A stretch of 5,499 bases of DNA. It comes from Gammaproteobacteria bacterium. GTDB taxonomy: Bacteria; Pseudomonadota; Gammaproteobacteria; Pseudomonadales; Azotimanducaceae_A. Below the pieces are notes generated by a model that saw only the letters and a list, made by a program, of their open reading frames with translations, did no database searches and was not told where the DNA came from. Location of the stretch: assembly GCA_026713405.1 (NCBI GenBank), contig JAPOON010000484.1:1-5499 (forward strand). The letters are read 5' to 3'. Positions 5,061 through 5,499 of the stretch are shown here, piece by piece; position 1 is the stretch's first letter; every line of letters starts with the position of its first letter. The translations under genes and the position numbers were made by a program.

Positions 5061-5499
5061 GCGGCCATGTTCGGCTGCGCGCCGGCGCGCGACGCCCGCC
5101 GCGAACTGGCGCTGTTGACCTGGGATGCCTATGCCGCCCCGCGCCTGCTGGACCTCTGGCGGGAACGGACGGGCGGGTCGATCCGCTACGAGATTCACGT
5201 CTCCGACCCGACCTCCGTCAACCGGCTGCGGGCGGGGGAGACGGCGGTGTGGGACTTCGTCAACCTGAACAACCCCTGGGCGCGCAAGGAGCTGTGGCCG
5301 GCCGGGCTCATCCGGGACCTGCCGCGAGAGCGGTTCGAACCCCTCTACGATGCCATGTTCGAGAAGTTCGCGGCGCCCTACCACTGGGCGATGAGCGACG
5401 ACGGCGGACACCTGCTGGGGGTCGTGCAGCGCTTCGAGACCTTCGATTTCGTCGTCAACTCCGATGTCGTCTCGCCGCGAACGGCCCGGGACGAAGGCT
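4992..5499 (+). CDS. PotD-like ABC transporter solute-binding lipoprotein with Tat signal (3' end outside window)
   Basis: The reading frame from ATG 4992 is open to the right edge (169 codons). The protein probably starts at the in-frame ATG 5010, which puts the export signal at the N terminus: MATSRRRFVAGLAAATGAAMFGC has the twin-arginine SRRRFV motif, a short hydrophobic core and a lipobox-like MFG-C with Cys at residue 23. The mature part begins LALLTWDAYAAPRLLDLW and continues with RLRAGETAVWDF and AGLIRDLP. This is the pattern of family 1 extracellular solute-binding proteins of the spermidine/putrescine (PotD/PotF) type. Such proteins capture substrate in the periplasm for an ABC permease; the actual ligand cannot be read from this part. 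It overlaps the DUF1761 stop by ATGA. Permease and ATPase genes would be expected to the right. Base composition looks more GC-rich than in the effector-like genes. A truncated dead copy of its start lies at about 1987-2056. Confidence 0.85.
   Translation, partial: MTPCPPMATSRRRFVAGLAAATGAAMFGCAPARDARRELALLTWDAYAAPRLLDLWRERTGGSIRYEIHVSDPTSVNRLRAGETAVWDFVNLNNPWARKELWPAGLIRDLPRERFEPLYDAMFEKFAAPYHWAMSDDGGHLLGVVQRFETFDFVVNSDVVSPRTARDEG

Noticed and set aside
4941..5411. Minus-strand frame opposite the solute-binding protein
   Set aside because: The sense strand encodes a recognisable Tat signal and PotD-like motifs; the antisense translation looks like a compositional shadow.
1..5499. CRISPR array, tRNA, rRNA or riboswitch
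   Set aside because: No regularly spaced short repeats, cloverleaf-like sequence or known leader structure was recognised on either strand.

Overview
This is a high-GC (roughly 60-65% by eye) proteobacterial window. All convincing genes lie on the + strand. The organism cannot be named from sequence alone. A Tat-type signal peptide on a solute-binding lipoprotein, a DUF1761 membrane protein and two proteins resembling SopB/IpgD type III effectors suggest a Gram-negative, possibly host-associated bacterium. No secretion-system, chaperone or tRNA gene is visible here.

Layout. (1) Positions 2-1855 hold the 3' part of a large gene that enters from the left edge. (2) Positions 1868 to about 2056 are a degenerate copy of the end of the DUF1761 gene plus the start of the solute-binding-protein gene, both dead. 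(3) Positions 2201-4381 hold a full-length paralogue of the first gene (726 aa). Its best start is a GTG behind a near-perfect Shine-Dalgarno. (4) Positions 4382-4596 are a gene-free spacer with GC-rich hairpins. (5) Positions 4597-4995 encode an intact four-helix DUF1761 protein. (6) From 4992 to the right edge runs a PotD-like Tat/lipoprotein solute-binding protein, overlapping the previous stop as ATGA.

The main point of interest is the pair of large paralogues. The order and spacing of conserved blocks follow the SopB/SigD/IpgD inositol-phosphate phosphatase effectors: an LF-G-RH block, a divergent 'FNFGVNE' block, and an RLA-L...C P-loop block followed by a K-S-G block. In both copies the CKSGKDRT catalytic loop is replaced by CAGGSNLV or CAEGSDLV. 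The nucleophile-position Cys remains, but the catalytic Arg and both Lys are gone. If the homology holds, these are paired pseudophosphatases whose loss of catalysis predates the duplication. The SopB link is my own motif alignment from memory, not a search result.

The two copies keep a constant 2526-base offset over 612 codons with no net indel. They are nevertheless mosaics: perfectly identical blocks of 24-43 bases sit in otherwise well-diverged sequence, suggesting gene conversion. The dead DUF1761/SBP remnant between them is about 92% identical to the live copy over its first 123 bases, which looks closer than the effector-like genes are to each other. That pattern needs explaining.
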